From NCBI GenBank assembly GCA_001970955.1, contig MPUH01001096.1, positions 1 to 24,261 on the forward strand: a DNA stretch of 24,261 bases. Direction: 5' to 3'. The notes under the pieces are model-generated. The model saw only the letters and a list, made by a program, of their open reading frames with translations, searched no databases and had not been told where the DNA came from. This DNA comes from Stentor coeruleus (lineage: Eukaryota; Ciliophora; Heterotrichea; Heterotrichida; Stentoridae). Numbering within the stretch: the first letter of the stretch is position 1; each line of letters opens with the position of its first letter. Shown piece after piece: positions 9,841 to 18,119 of this stretch. The position numbers and the translations under genes are program-made.

Positions 9841-10314
9841 TTAATCCTTCATATTCCTACTATGCTCTAGGAAGACAACCAAAAAATATACTGAAAAGCC
9901 CATCAAGTACATTGACAATAGTGATTGTTTGATAAATTCTGGGATAAGCTTTTCTTCATCACTGCTACACTGTATCCCTTCACATTCCTGAATAAGTTCA
10001 TAAGCAGTCGAAAATGCTGTGAATGCAAACCCAAGCAAGAATAAAAAGGCAAACATTAAGGATAGCATCAGGCAACTAGCAAAAGGTACATCAAAACTCT
10101 TGTCAGACTTGCATTTGTAACCAAGACGACCTGCTATAAAATGCCCTGCCGACAGAAATATGTATATTATTTCTACGGATTCGGTAAAAAAACTGTGGAT
10201 GAACAATATGCCATAGACTACTCCAATAGACAATAAAACTAGGGAACCTATGCTTACAACTTTGTCTTCACGATTTTTTGGCTCATCAAGAGGAACATAT
10301 GCCTGATCTTCCAT
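9841..10314 (-). CDS. Four-helix membrane protein, unknown
   Basis: 157 aa, ATG at 10314, TAA at 9843-9841. Four hydrophobic segments are visible at about 20-41, 46-63, 79-105 and 129-149. An acidic N terminus (MEDQAYVPLDEP) precedes the first, and a loop with two cysteines (ECEGIQCSSDEE) lies between helices 3 and 4. An even helix number puts both ends on the same side, probably cytosolic. The layout resembles tetraspan proteins but no family signature (for example CCG of tetraspanins) is present. Another unrelated-looking four-helix protein lies at 18229-18867. It is probably a real gene given the coherent topology; the function is unknown. Confidence 0.75.
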   Translation of the reverse strand: MEDQAYVPLDEPKNREDKVVSIGSLVLLSIGVVYGILFIHSFFTESVEIIYIFLSAGHFIAGRLGYKCKSDKSFDVPFASCLMLSLMFAFLFLLGFAFTAFSTAYELIQECEGIQCSSDEEKLIPEFIKQSLLSMYLMGFSVYFLVVFLEHSRNMKD

Positions 10315-11031
10315 TTATTATGTGACGTATAGATAACTCATGAATAAATTAGATTAATGGGCAAATGTTGATGATACTATATCGTAATATTAAGATATAT
10401 TGTAAATAGGTATGAAACCTTTTGATAGGTTTTTAATAGTAGTTGATGGACATTAGATTTTATTTAATTCTTCAGGCCTGGTTCGCTAGAGGTAATTGTT
10501 TTTTGGAGGATAGGAAGATTATCGGATTTCTTATAAGTTCTTTAGGAGTTGGGTCGCTGATCTTGAAATCTTCGCAGGAGCACATTCTTTTGCGCTTGGT
10601 CACCTCTCATGGACTTCTGATTTTGTTATTTTTTTAGAAAAGATGTGATTTTATCATCCACTTAGGATTTCTTATCTTAGGTGAGGCTGACACACCTAAC
10701 AACTTTGAAAAAGTATTATAGCATGGTGGAGTCACATTTATTTGGCCGTTCCTTTAGGCTGGAACTCTTCGAAATAAAGAAGTCCTTTTAGGTCAACCAA
10801 AATAACAAAACCATATTAGTATTAAATTAGATGAAAAGATAAGCATTAAGATTATATATTTTATTTTATGCTTTTTTTTAACTGTTTAAATATCTTATGA
10901 GTTTATGAATTTCAGCTAGTTTTAAAGTATTTTTATTATAAACTATTCATGAGCATTTCAATTTAAAGCAGTAGATTAAGCAACAGATAATAATTGAAAT
11001 TTAAATAAACCTAAAATTTTATTCTTCTCAA
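10315..11031. other. Intergenic with an unexplained GC-richer island (about 10440-10800)
   Basis: About 37% GC by hand count over 10441-10800 against clearly lower flanks, close to coding composition. The longest frame is 64 codons (10443-10637, +), hydrophobic and unrecognised. The same frame continues past TAG and TAA codons to about 10840 with few stops. Two short hairpins occur: AGGTG/CACCT at 10679-10697 and GTTCC/GGAAC at 10748-10765. It could be a gene relic, a non-coding RNA or chance. I cannot assign it. Confidence 0.4.
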
Positions 11032-11847
11032 TCAATTATATTGGAGGAAAATCTCAAACCCACTATTCAAAGCACTTTGCTTTCTACTTCCAAGGACAAT
11101 TCTCTTAAAATTCTTATCTAAAGCATATGCAATAACATTTAAAACCCCTTCAGACATAAATGTGCAGGCTGAAAATATTACATATTCAATAGGAATATCA
11201 ACAATACTGTTCATAAAACTTGTAATTGTTATAGGTATATAACATACAATTAATATCATAGGATAATACCTCAGTCGTTTAACTTCCTCAAGACCAACAG
11301 CAATTTTCTGTTTGTAATGAACTTTAGTACAACAAAAAGTATTCCATATCAATACAATATAAACAATTGAATAAAAGCATAAGAATCTTAGTAATGCAAT
11401 TTTAAGGTAGTTTTTTTCATTTAGATTTTCAATCCAACACCAACCTTCAGACACGCCATAAGCATTAAAACCTAAAGGAATAAAAGCTAAAATTGCACTA
11501 AGTACTAAAATACCGATTAAAATTTTATAAAAACCATAGGATTCTTTATATCGCCCCCTGCAGCATACTGAGTAGTTTTCTAAAGATATAAAAGCTGTCC
11601 ATAGTAGGCCGGCGAGGTTGAAGAACTGATTTAAAAAACCTTGGGCAGTGCAGAGCTTACGGGTTTTTAAGACTTCGTATGGCACGAGGGAAACGAAATT
11701 CCACAAAAAGTTCAGGAGACATAAAATAAATATAAAGTTGTGCGGATGGGAAGTTCTAAGCTGAGGGTAGAAAAACGATATAATCACAATTGCAAAAGAA
11801 CTAAAGGCACTTAAGCCGATGAAAGGTATTATAGCATAGTAATCCAT
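11032..11847 (-). CDS. Seven-helix receptor, cAMP-receptor-like (family E GPCR-like)
   Basis: 271 aa, ATG at 11847, TGA at 11034-11032. Seven hydrophobic segments lie at about 8-27, 37-58, 70-92, 105-127, 148-172, 194-213 and 221-244. Before helix 3, Cys66 (KLCTAQGF), and in the second extracellular loop Cys137 (GWCWIE), form the expected disulfide pair. The text LLWTAFISLENYSV in helix 3 and GWCW in the loop resemble the Dictyostelium cAMP-receptor and secretin-like group. The short N terminus has no large ligand domain. The cytosolic tail after helix 7 (NFKRIVLGSRKQ) is basic and short. Expected role: plasma-membrane or ciliary receptor signalling through G protein or an alternative effector; the ligand is unknown. 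Helix count and cysteines are firm; the family link is by pattern only. Confidence 0.75.
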   Translation of the reverse strand: MDYYAIIPFIGLSAFSSFAIVIISFFYPQLRTSHPHNFIFILCLLNFLWNFVSLVPYEVLKTRKLCTAQGFLNQFFNLAGLLWTAFISLENYSVCCRGRYKESYGFYKILIGILVLSAILAFIPLGFNAYGVSEGWCWIENLNEKNYLKIALLRFLCFYSIVYIVLIWNTFCCTKVHYKQKIAVGLEEVKRLRYYPMILIVCYIPITITSFMNSIVDIPIEYVIFSACTFMSEGVLNVIAYALDKNFKRIVLGSRKQSALNSGFEIFLQYN

Positions 11848-12324
11848 ATATAATAGTCTTATCTATCTCATATTTAATAGTAAAAAAAAATTCCCCGTTC
11901 AATACTATATCTTCCCATAATTTATCTCTTAACAATGTTTTTACCAATTTCCATAACGCATACTACACAACTTAAACTTCACAGCAACACAAAAAGGTAA
12001 TCAAAGCGCATCATATCAAATTTAATCATATCAATTATTAATAAATCATAAACACTAATATTTTTCTAATCTAAGTCATAGTCCAAATACAGATTTATTA
12101 TAAAGCATAGAATTGCTAAATTTAGCATAATTCTTATATCAAATTATGCATAAAAAACTATTTATTTTAATATTATTACAAATATTAACACTCTGAATCA
12201 AAATCAAGGCAAAAGTTTTCCCAACACCTGCATCAAACTGACTTTTCATTTCACCTCTAAAAAACTCTATAAAAAAGCCTAAAGCATATAATTCTTTCAG
12301 GTCATGAATACTAACTAAAATAAG
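11848..12324. other. Intergenic; open frame continues beyond the TLC stop (12139-12324, -)
   Basis: The gap between two minus-strand genes is AT-rich. Directly after the TAG of the TLC gene (12327-12325) the same minus frame stays open for 61 codons to TGA at 12141-12139. It reads KELYALGFFIEFF and FDAGVGKTFALILIQSV; the only internal ATG is at 12249. No intron of the local type bypasses the TAG. It could be an eroded C-terminal extension, a separate relic or chance. Confidence 0.35.
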
Positions 12325-13176
12325 CTAAATAATAGTAAATTGAAACAGCCTCAAGTGATGCGGCGTGCTTCCAAGCATTTTAAGCGAGGGCGGCATAAAT
12401 ATTGACCAAGTGAAAATCCCAGCAATGACCAAATACTGATTAGCTCTAAGAGTATCGAAAATTTTCACATAAAGTTTCGATAAAGGATTTAGTAGCTCTT
12501 TTTTCTTAATATACTTAGCCCCTTTGCAAAAAATAACATAAACCCAATAGATACTTATAGCATAAATTAATGAGACAAACACTCTAACCACATTATTAAC
12601 ATCATATTGATAAACATTGTAGTTTAAATAAGTGCCAATAACCCCTCTATTAAATACAAAAAGTGCAGCAAATAGTAATTCTGATATTTTGTATAATTTT
12701 GAATGATCTTCTTTTCTGGATTTTAAGATGAATCTTACCTGCATACAAGGATTAGATAGTTCAGTTAAGGCTATGCATAAGATTCCGATAGATCCTCCTT
12801 TGTCTTGTAAGAAAAGAGCATAACCACCAACCATTACACAAGCATGGTGGAAGCGCATAGCTAGGTCGTGGACTCCGAAAATCTCGGCGTAGATTAAGTC
12901 ATAAGTAAAATATCCCATTGAGTGACCCATGACAAATATATACTTATAGGAAAAGTCACTTTCATAGTCAATACCTGAATCTTGGATATAAACCACTAGT
13001 GATAATAAGCATGAAAGAGATGAATGCACAAAGGAAATGTGCTGACCGATATGATCTCGGGTATCTTTTGAACTTAAATGCTCAGGTGATTTGATTTTCA
13101 AAGTACACGCAACATTAAGGCAAGAATAAAAAATCAACGAGATGGCAGTAGTTATGAAATGATCCACTGTAAACAT
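12325..13176 (-). CDS. TLC-domain (TRAM/LAG1/CLN8) membrane protein
   Basis: 283 aa from ATG 13176-13174, TAG at 12327-12325. Multiple membrane helices surround TLC-family signatures: GHSMGYFTYDLIY, MRFHHACVMVGGYALFLQDKG, then LTELSNPCMQVRFILK with the conserved Glu-x-Ser/Thr-x-Pro turn. The paired histidines and the Asp of FTYDLIY are the residues conserved across TLC proteins. Family members include ceramide synthases and the TLCD lipid-homeostasis proteins; this one lacks a homeobox-like loop and is closer in size to TLCD types. It probably acts in the ER or plasma membrane. An in-frame ATG at 13245 would add 23 residues but would overlap the divergent gene and precede helix 1 with a basic stretch, so 13176 is preferred. 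It is divergent from the gene at 13187, 10 bp away. Confidence 0.82.
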   Translation of the reverse strand: MFTVDHFITTAISLIFYSCLNVACTLKIKSPEHLSSKDTRDHIGQHISFVHSSLSCLLSLVVYIQDSGIDYESDFSYKYIFVMGHSMGYFTYDLIYAEIFGVHDLAMRFHHACVMVGGYALFLQDKGGSIGILCIALTELSNPCMQVRFILKSRKEDHSKLYKISELLFAALFVFNRGVIGTYLNYNVYQYDVNNVVRVFVSLIYAISIYWVYVIFCKGAKYIKKKELLNPLSKLYVKIFDTLRANQYLVIAGIFTWSIFMPPSLKMLGSTPHHLRLFQFTII

Positions 13177-13186
13177 TATATTAATT

Positions 13187-14308
13187 ATGAAAATATTCGT
13201 TTTTTTTATAGCATTGGTCTTTGGGATGATCCAATTAGAGCGCACTGCTATGTTGCAAACTTCTGATACAGACTTTGACTTGTTTAGTGGGACGATGGAT
13301 GTTTTAAATGATGCTTATGAAGTTGAGTGTGATTGTACTGATGAAGGGATGATTGAGGTTGAAGAGATTAAGTGCCAACCTTCAAAGATTAAACTCAGTC
13401 AAGATAGGGATGGAATAGGGTCAACCTATGAGGAAGTTACAGATAAACTTGAAAGCTATGAGAATTTTACATATGCCAAAGTGACTCATTCATCTTTTAG
13501 GTGTTTGGATGGACGCATTGTAGAACCGTTGTTAGGAACACCTGGAGGCGATGCTGGAGAGTTTGTTCTTGGCCTTTTGGTTTACCAGGACCTAATAAAA
13601 ACTCCTCTTACCGAACAGCAAGTTTTAGACTACCTACAAAGCTATCTGAAGTGCATGGAAACAACTCGTTTTTATATGTGCACCGACCAAATATCAATTG
13701 ACCATGTTATGAAAGAGCTAGCAATAGATAATTTGGACATTTTCAACCCAGGAGAAAGCATTCAAGCTAACCTTTTAGAAGCCCTCCTTGAGCCTAATAA
13801 CATCGGTGACACTCATTTAAGAATGCTTGTTGAATATCCGGAACTTTATTCTATAAATAATGATGTTGTCAAACATCTAATTAAAGCGTTTTATACAGTG
13901 CTTTGGGATGATGAAAATCCATTAAGAGAAATCCTTTATTTAGATATCCTTCAAGGAACACATACAGAAACTGGATTTTTAGAAGTGAAAATCAATCAAG
14001 AATGCCTTTTGGAAGAAGTAGCACCATTAATAGCTCCAAAAGACACTGAGGATTCAGTTATGTCATTGCTTGTTAATCATATTGATGCTGTAGAGATTAG
14101 GAGGAAACAAATCGCCCAGTTCTTTGCNGCTGTAGAGATTAGGAGGAAACAAATCGCCCAGTTCTTTGCTGAGAAAATCGATTATGATAATGGAGTGACT
14201 ACTGATAAACTGAAAAATCGCTTACATCATCATGGGTTACTGTTTCTTGATGTCACTGGCTCGTATATTTCTAAAGATCTGGCCTTTTATACAGCCAATT
14301 TCGTCTAA
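13187..14308 (+). CDS. Secreted or lumenal protein, unknown, with assembly duplication
   Basis: 373 codons as written, about 359 once the false repeat is removed. The N terminus MKIFVFFIALVFGMIQLE looks like a signal peptide, and the mature part is acidic with scattered cysteines (VECDCTDEG near residue 46; ECLLEE near 275) and one NFT glycosylation sequon, which suggests the secretory pathway. Otherwise the fold appears alpha-helical and I do not recognise a family. At 14128 an N lies between two exact copies of 41 bp, so AVEIRRKQIAQFF appears twice; the natural text is probably HIDAVEIRRKQIAQFFAEKI. Copy plus N is 42 bp, so the frame survives by luck. It ends with TAA. Divergent partner: TLC protein. 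Alternative starts at 13226 and 13250 would lose the signal peptide. Confidence 0.75.
   Translation: MKIFVFFIALVFGMIQLERTAMLQTSDTDFDLFSGTMDVLNDAYEVECDCTDEGMIEVEEIKCQPSKIKLSQDRDGIGSTYEEVTDKLESYENFTYAKVTHSSFRCLDGRIVEPLLGTPGGDAGEFVLGLLVYQDLIKTPLTEQQVLDYLQSYLKCMETTRFYMCTDQISIDHVMKELAIDNLDIFNPGESIQANLLEALLEPNNIGDTHLRMLVEYPELYSINNDVVKHLIKAFYTVLWDDENPLREILYLDILQGTHTETGFLEVKINQECLLEEVAPLIAPKDTEDSVMSLLVNHIDAVEIRRKQIAQFFXAVEIRRKQIAQFFAEKIDYDNGVTTDKLKNRLHHHGLLFLDVTGSYISKDLAFYTANFV
14087..14169 (+). repeat. Exact 41-bp direct repeat around a single N (assembly artefact)
   Basis: Copy 1 is 14087-14127, N is 14128, copy 2 is 14129-14169. The copies are identical. A lone N between identical ends is what an unmerged contig overlap leaves. 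It inserts 14 spurious codons in the secreted-protein gene. Confidence 0.9.
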
Positions 14309-14663
14309 TTTACTCTTTTCTTTATTTTAATTTTGTGACCAAGGTTTTTACGATAATTTATATGGTTTTTGATTAATATTACTTAATCACTTTGAGATGA
14401 TCTTAAAAAATCATGTAATATATTATGAGCTTTGAGATTATAAACAATGATTTTATATTAATAAAAGAAAATATTATAATTCGGTTTAAAATCATTTCGA
14501 TAGTATTTATAAGAAGTTTTACTTATATGTCATTAAGTCTTATAAATATGCAACATTTATTTACTTAAAATAGTTTAAATAAAGATAAAGTATTTGTATA
14601 TACTATTGCAACTACCTTAAAAGTGTATTTACTAACAATAAATGAAGAAAATATTTTTTATAT
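14309..14663. other. AT-rich intergenic
   Basis: 355 bp between two plus-strand genes. I see no ORF of note, no RNA gene and no repeat; it is presumably the 3' flank of the first gene and the promoter of the next. Confidence 0.6.
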
Positions 14664-15548
14664 ATGGACTTGAATCTAGAAAGGGAAAGAATGAGGATTC
14701 GTAATTTCATTAGCAAACTCTCTAGCAGCCTAGCTCCATCCATATCATTTGTCAAGCAGCCAATGAAGAAATTTAATAAACACAAGAAAACATTCAGCTT
14801 TGAATCACAAAAATTAAAAGAAATCAAAGTAAAAGAAGACCCATTAAACACCATGATAGAAAAGGAAAGTGATATAACTGTTGATGGCAAAAGAGATGTT
14901 GGTATAAGCGCAACTAGACAAATAAAATACCCTCCACAACACTTATTTACATTTCAGACCTTAAGAGAAATGAATGCTATTAACCATGAGTTTCAGAAAT
15001 CTAAAAACTATAAAATTCGTCCATCAGGTCTATCATTCGATTCCCCAAATAACAAATCTCCAACAACAAATCTCTTTTTTACCCCAAACACAGATCATAA
15101 CAAAATAACAAAAGGACTTCCTGGTTTGAAGTATCAAAGAGACCCATTCTACACCGTATCACCAGGTTTTTTAAAAATTGTATCCCGCAACACTTTAGCT
15201 AAAAATTTCAATGAAACACAATCTGGGCAACAAAAAACTCCTGAGCTCAGACTTAAAAATAACAAAAGTCCTTATAATTTAAAAATAAAATCCAAAAAAT
15301 TCGCAAACTCAAAGAAAGACAGTTCGTTTTATAGTAAAAGGTATATCGCTTCAGAGAGAAAAAAAAAACTTTCATTAGAGCCAAATGATTTTAGGTCTAG
15401 AATTATGCAGGAAAGTCCCCAAAAAACTGTGAGAAACTCATTGGTGGTTGGAGACAAAAGCAATTATATAAGTAAGGTATTTGATGAAGATTTAGAGCTG
15501 ATTGGATGGGAAAAAGCAACTCCGTGGAATATGCTTGATAATAATTAA
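14664..15548 (+). CDS. Unknown basic, disordered protein
   Basis: 294 aa, ATG at 14664, TAA at 15546-15548. The product is strongly Lys/Ser/Asn-rich, low in hydrophobic segments and without membrane helices or a known domain. Short order-promoting pieces sit at the N terminus (LERERMRIRNFISKL) and at the C terminus (DLELIGWEKATPWNML, residues about 276-291), the latter resembling a short linear interaction peptide. Several Ser-Pro and Thr-Pro pairs (FDSPNN, KSPTTN, QKTPEL, ESPQKT) are candidate proline-directed phosphorylation sites. No intron of the local pattern is evident. It converges with the Erv46-like gene (240 bp between stops). Coding status is supported by length in AT-rich DNA; the function is unknown. 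Confidence 0.68.
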   Translation: MDLNLERERMRIRNFISKLSSSLAPSISFVKQPMKKFNKHKKTFSFESQKLKEIKVKEDPLNTMIEKESDITVDGKRDVGISATRQIKYPPQHLFTFQTLREMNAINHEFQKSKNYKIRPSGLSFDSPNNKSPTTNLFFTPNTDHNKITKGLPGLKYQRDPFYTVSPGFLKIVSRNTLAKNFNETQSGQQKTPELRLKNNKSPYNLKIKSKKFANSKKDSSFYSKRYIASERKKKLSLEPNDFRSRIMQESPQKTVRNSLVVGDKSNYISKVFDEDLELIGWEKATPWNMLDNN

Positions 15549-15788
15549 TGTTATTATAAGGTTGCTGATGCTTAAGGAGATAAAGTATTAAGATTTAATT
15601 ATACTGGTTTTTATATGTGTAAATTGCTTGCAAAATAGAAATTTATGAATTTATTGATTTATAATAGAAATTTATAAGTATTTTATTAGTTGTAGATTAC
15701 ATTATACCTTCATTTACATACATAAAATCACAATGAAAATTTCTTAATAGTCATATTTTAAAATAAATTATATCATGATCGATTTATC

Positions 15789-16790
15789 TTAGCGAATTAC
15801 TATTTTAGATATAATTATCGATAAAGCATGCCAACCCCCAACTATAGCACAAATAGACACAATGAATTCTGTGAATGATTTTTCCGGTTTATAGATTGTT
15901 GTAATTGGTTCAATATCATATGATAGGGCAATTATTGGATAAGCCAATGTATTAAACCCCAGATAGCTTTCACTTGTTTCATAAAATCTTTCTTCATCTT
16001 TTTCTGCTGGATTGACTTTGAGATAATACAAGTTTATATAATTGCCTTGAACTTGTTTACCATTAAGTGGCCCTGGGATTTTTATACCTTCAGGATCACT
16101 GAAACCTAGATGATTTATTGTGTGGTCTCCGTTTAATTGTAAAGATATTTGACTCATTAAAGCTTTGCCAAAATTGTTAAGTTCGAATCGAATAGTTGCT
16201 GGTATTTTACGAGTTAAGATTTCTCCGTTCACTAAACATCCTTCACCACGGAAAGTGTCTTCTGAAGCCTTGTGCTTGCATTGGTCTACATCTTCAGGAT
16301 TAGGGGCTTTCCAATTGCGACTTGTATAGGCTTCCATAACTTCTTCACAGGTGTTGCAGCATTGGCCATCATAAAGCTCAGCTCCATAGCAACTTCCACA
16401 TCCTTTAGGAGTCAGTGGTTCTGTATGAGTTGTATGAGCATCATATAAAATAACCCCATTCTCGATTGGGTACTTATGCAACAAAGCTTTTGTATAGTAT
16501 TCAGAGCTAATGTCTGCATACATAATGGATAAGAGAGCACAAGGAATCGATGGGAATTTTATATCAATATCAACTTGAATGCGATTAGTTAGAGATGATT
16601 CTACTAGTAATGTAGGCTTATAAGGGGAAAATAGGTAGCAATAGAGTTCCGAAAGAAAAAGCAAGCAAATTATCGAATAAGAAACCAATGAGAAAACTCC
16701 TCCTACAGCAGTTTGTTGTGACAAGTCAGAGCTAACTTTTCGATATAGGTCTGCATGCTTGATCCTTTGTAGCATATTATTTTCTTCCAA
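15789..16790 (-). CDS. ERGIC3/Erv46-like ER-Golgi cargo receptor
   Basis: 333 aa, ATG at 16790, TAA at 15791-15789. The architecture is that of the Erv41/Erv46/ERGIC family: short cytosolic N terminus (DLYRKVSSDLSQQTAVGGVF), helix 1 at about 29-53, a large lumenal domain, and helix 2 at about 306-330 (SFTEFIVSICAIVGGWHAL). The lumenal cysteine cluster CGSCYGAELYDGQCCNTC (131-148), DVDQCKHK (Cys171) and GEGCLVNG (Cys185) is diagnostic of Erv46/ERGIC3 rather than Erv41. In yeast, Erv46 with Erv41 retrieves ER residents and cycles cargo in COPII/COPI vesicles. It is shorter than the animal protein (about 383 aa) and stops almost directly after helix 2, so the usual cytosolic tail with sorting signals is absent. 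No local-type intron was found. Confidence 0.9.
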   Translation of the reverse strand: MEENNMLQRIKHADLYRKVSSDLSQQTAVGGVFSLVSYSIICLLFLSELYCYLFSPYKPTLLVESSLTNRIQVDIDIKFPSIPCALLSIMYADISSEYYTKALLHKYPIENGVILYDAHTTHTEPLTPKGCGSCYGAELYDGQCCNTCEEVMEAYTSRNWKAPNPEDVDQCKHKASEDTFRGEGCLVNGEILTRKIPATIRFELNNFGKALMSQISLQLNGDHTINHLGFSDPEGIKIPGPLNGKQVQGNYINLYYLKVNPAEKDEERFYETSESYLGFNTLAYPIIALSYDIEPITTIYKPEKSFTEFIVSICAIVGGWHALSIIISKIVIR

Positions 16791-16953
16791 AAATTAATTC
16801 AGTTTAATTAACTCATTCAATAAAATCAATTTATCTATCATTATCACTGCATCTTCTTATACAAACACCAAAACCCAATATTCTCGAAACTTAAACCTAC
16901 AATCAATAATCTATCATTATATTTCTTATTAAAGAATCCTTTTATGTTTTCTC

Positions 16954-17952
16954 CTAATTATCATTATTAACCTCTTCAAACCTAATCCCATCTCTACTAA
17001 ATTCAGCTTCCATAAATCCCCATCCTCTTTCATTACACTTTTCTCTAAATGCCCTAACATCTTCACCCTCATTAATAAAAACACATATTCCTCCTCCACC
17101 ACCTCCAGTCATTTTCCCTACAATACCTAACTTCTCTCCTTCATTTACACAATCATCAAGTACTTGGCAACTAACCCCAATTGTCCTTAATAAATTATGA
17201 TTGATTCTTAGAAGTTCTTTTATATTATCCAAATTGCCTAAAGTGATTTCTTGAATGAAAGCTTCTGATAATGAGTTAATAGATTCAAATATTTTGCTAT
17301 AAATTAAAGGGAACTTTTCATATGTGCTACGGACTTTTGAGACCATGGTTTTTGTATTTTTAGGGGTTTTTGAGTCTACAACAATGATTTTTAAGGATTT
17401 TTCAGGGAATGGCAAATGTGTGATACTCCCTTGTTTATAAGATATCAACCCTCCATATGCAACAACAGTGTTGTCAATGCCTGAAGCCTTACCATGTATC
17501 AGATTTTCACCTTTAAAAGCAAGTTTGTTTATATCTTCAACACTATCAACGTTTTTAAGTTTCTATATAAAAATCACAAGCAATACTCCAGCTATACCTA
17601 CACAAAAAGCCGCACTTGAGCCCATCCCAGAACCTATAGGTAGATCATTTTCTATGGAAAAACTCAAAAAGCATGGTTCAAGGACTGCTTCCTTAACAAA
17701 AGTGCAGATGACACCCGGAATTGTCCCTTGATTTAAATAATCATCTAAAGAACTCCATTCCTATTTATCTTGTACTATTGTTTCTTGGAGTTCGTTAAAA
17801 TTTATACTTATTTGACTTGGAGACTCTGAAGCTTTTAAACAGATACGCATTCTTATGTTAATACTTGCTGCTACTGCTAAACTTCCATATACTACTGCAT
17901 GTTCACCTGTTAGAATAACTTTTCCAGGTACTGAGACTTTGATTTCTCTCAT
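16954..17952 (-). CDS. MVK: Mevalonate kinase, three exons
   Basis: Exons (transcript order) 17952..17776, 17760..17578, 17562..16954, both introns phase 0; 322 aa against about 390 in animals. It phosphorylates mevalonate with ATP in the cytosolic mevalonate pathway to isoprenoids. GHMP-kinase motifs are complete: VPGKVILTGEHAVVYG (8-23, with Lys11), DLPIGSGMGSSAAFCVG (98-114, the ATP loop with Ser107/108), FKGENLIHGKASGIDNTV (136-153, with metal ligand Glu139 and catalytic Asp150 at the family spacing of 11), VDSKTPKNTKTMV, and KMTGGGGGG (270-278) where the family has KLTGAGGGG. The size fits a minimal catalytic core. The enzyme would supply prenyl donors, relevant to the CaaX-ending SEC14 protein. 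The first ATG at 17952 sits directly before the first motif, as expected. Confidence 0.95.
17563..17577 (-). other. 15-nt intron, phase 0 (mevalonate kinase, second)
   Basis: GTGATTTTTATATAG on the minus strand. It joins GIAGVLL to KLKNVD. It is the only intron here with G at position 3. Its terminal TAG is in frame if retained. Confidence 0.92.
17761..17775 (-). other. 15-nt intron, phase 0 (mevalonate kinase, first)
   Basis: GTACAAGATAAATAG on the minus strand. It joins NELQETI to EWSSLDD. Retention stops the frame at its TAG, leaving a 63-codon fragment. Confidence 0.92.
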
Positions 17953-18032
17953 ATTTGTATATAGAAATAAATTATAGGGTTTTTAAATAGAAGATGAGGA
18001 TTTAAATATGAAGAAAGTGGGGAGTTGTAACA

Positions 18033-18076
18033 GGTTGTTTGGCCGAGTGGTCTAAGGCGGTAGCTTAAGGCGCTAT

Positions 18077-18107
<31 letters not shown>

Positions 18108-18112
18108 AGCCA
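18033..18112 (+). tRNA. tRNA-Leu(AAG)
   Basis: 80 nt folding as a type II tRNA. The acceptor stem GGTTGTT pairs with AGCAGCC (two G-U pairs), discriminator A at 18112. The D stem is GCC/GGC, the anticodon stem GTAGC/GCTAT with loop TTAAGGC, anticodon AAG at 18067-18069 reading CTT, a long variable arm TCCGAAAGGGC, and the T arm GTGGG-TTCAAAT-CCCAC. Internal A box TGGCCGAGTGG and B box GGTTCAAATCC are present. No CCA is encoded and no intron. A run of seven T (18113-18119) follows as Pol III terminator. It lies between the mevalonate kinase start and the end of the four-helix gene. Confidence 0.96.
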
Positions 18113-18119
18113 TTTTTTT
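18113..18119 (+). terminator. Pol III T-run terminator
   Basis: Seven consecutive T immediately after the tRNA-Leu discriminator base. Confidence 0.85.

Noticed and set aside
10443-10840. Idea that in-frame TAG/TAA encode Gln here, giving a longer gene
   Set aside because: TAA and TAG end many clear genes in this window, so a local code change is not credible.
13501-13701. 66-codon plus frame inside the secreted-protein gene
   Set aside because: It is out of frame with the longer gene, and its composition (Trp, Arg, Cys-rich) is unlike the neighbours.
14087-14169. Reading the AVEIRRKQIAQFF pair as a genuine peptide repeat
   Set aside because: The DNA copies are identical and separated by a lone N, as at the second N site in the window.
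14612-14890. 92-codon minus frame near the start of the gene at 14664
   Set aside because: It is antisense shadow; the plus-strand frame is longer and starts in a clean context.
17468-17731. 87-codon plus-strand frame
   Set aside because: It is antisense to exons 2 and 3 and intron 2 of mevalonate kinase, whose catalytic motifs fix the coding strand.
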